NCBI GenBank assembly: GCA_012961845.1
Contig: DTYO01000018.1
Coordinates: forward strand, 1 to 6,551
DNA from: Thermodesulfobacteriaceae bacterium
Lineage (GTDB): Bacteria; Desulfobacterota; Dissulfuribacteria; Dissulfuribacterales; UBA3076
DNA length: 6,551 nucleotides
Direction: 5' to 3'
The notes under the pieces are model-generated. The model ran no database searches. It was given only the letters and a program-made list of their open reading frames with translations, and had not been told where the DNA came from. Position numbers and translations under genes: made by a program. How positions within the stretch are numbered: position 1 is the stretch's first letter; every line of letters starts with the position of its first letter. This document shows, in pieces, positions 6,251 to 6,551 of the stretch.

Positions 6251-6373
6251 GTTGAAGATGCAAGGCGGTGAGCACGCATACCTACTCCCTGTACTTCAAC
6301 CCGGATCATTCGGTTCGCGAGTTTGCCTAAGATGCAAAGCGGAGGGGACACAGACGTACTTTGGTACTTCAAC
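6251..6373. repeat. Two diverged tandem copies of an intergenic repeat
   Basis: Copy 1 spans 6255-6300 and copy 2 spans 6329-6373. Each begins with AAGATGCAA(G/A)GCGG and ends with GTACTTCAAC, with 35-36 bases between the two start points and an overall period of about 74. Copy 1 is also bounded by a perfect 7-bp inverted repeat, GTTGAAG (6251-6257) and CTTCAAC (6294-6300). Copy 2 has a central GTAC-TTTG-GTAC palindrome. On the minus strand the flank reads CTTGCATCTTCAACACCCTGC, a string I associate with dispersed intergenic repeats of delta-proteobacterial genomes (memory, not a search). The core is conserved and the middle diverged, as expected for a structured repeat and not for a gene. 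Confidence 0.6.
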
Positions 6374-6452
6374 TCCCTGACAATGCGGCAGATTTGGTGA
6401 AATCGCGTACCCCTTGCGGCTTCAAACGCCGAACACTTTTTTGTTGAATTTG

Positions 6453-6475
6453 CTGCACCTTTTTGGTGCAGTTTT
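6453..6475 (+). terminator. Perfect hairpin followed by TTTT, terminator-like on the plus strand
   Basis: CTGCACC (6453-6459) pairs perfectly with GGTGCAG (6465-6471) around a five-T loop, and TTTT follows at 6472-6475. The shape is that of a short Rho-independent terminator reading rightwards. No plus-strand gene lies just upstream in the window, so it may instead be part of the adjoining repeat region. Between 6374 and 6551 I see no gene; a smaller CGGC/GCCG hairpin lies at 6417-6431. Confidence 0.4.
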
Positions 6476-6551
6476 GACTTACTATATTTCATGTAACCTG
6501 CCGTAATTTATGCCAATTAAGATTTGTTCGGCTTTTGAAGCGAATAATCCG

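Noticed and set aside
6232..6492. An 86-codon minus-strand frame ending in LASSTPCKGL
   Set aside because: It is made of the tandem repeat copies and the hairpin. The translated ending is what the repeat itself encodes, so I take it as non-genic.
6502..6522. A sigma54-like GG...GC pair (minus-strand TTGGCATAAATTACGGC)
   Set aside because: The distance between the GG and GC elements is one base too long for the strict GG-N10-GC rule, and no gene start lies nearby on that strand.
1..6551. CRISPR array, tRNA, rRNA, insertion sequence or toxin-antitoxin pair
   Set aside because: I read both strands for regularly spaced identical repeats, transposase motifs and cloverleaf-like sequence and found none that could be supported.

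Overview
The window reads as chromosomal DNA from a Gram-negative bacterium that makes lipopolysaccharide and surface or protein glycans. It opens with the end of a lipid A acyltransferase and the beginning of a GT9 heptosyltransferase. It then carries a bacterial STT3/PglB-type oligosaccharyltransferase followed by glycosyltransferase genes. Bacterial STT3 proteins are best known from Campylobacterota and sulfate- or metal-reducing Desulfobacterota and Desulfuromonadota. The gene mix fits the latter better, but this is an inference from family knowledge, not a search.

Layout. 1-218 (+) is the C-terminus of an LpxL/HtrB-like acyltransferase. 222-593 (+) is a GT9 heptosyltransferase cut off after its N-terminal Rossmann region. 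At about position 592 the recognisable sequence stops and unrelated sequence begins, so this is a recombination scar or an assembly join. 577-753 (+) is a short unrecognised reading frame that runs across that join. 754-932 is non-coding by eye, with a weak promoter-like pair. 933-3191 (+) is the STT3 oligosaccharyltransferase, whose first codons contain a run of ten A that puts the most natural ATG out of frame. 3203-4084 (+) is a DPM1-like, membrane-anchored GT2 enzyme, and 4068-4976 (+) is a second GT2 enzyme. These three genes are tightly packed and look like one operon. 4977-5194 is a convergent intergenic gap. 5195-6112 (-) is a third GT2 enzyme on the opposite strand. 6113-6551 holds no convincing gene. 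It contains a GC-rich inverted repeat, two diverged tandem copies of an intergenic repeat of about 50 bp, and a perfect hairpin followed by T residues.

How the genes may work together (inference): the GT2 enzymes would build or prime a glycan on a polyprenyl (pyro)phosphate carrier at the cytoplasmic face. After flipping, the STT3 enzyme would move the glycan to asparagine residues of exported proteins. No flippase, no initiating phosphoglycosyltransferase and no nucleotide-sugar synthesis gene lies inside the window, so the pathway is incomplete here and the sugar identities cannot be read.

The points most worth checking are the A10 tract at the start of the oligosaccharyltransferase, the heptosyltransferase break near 592, and the repeat cluster near 6150-6373.
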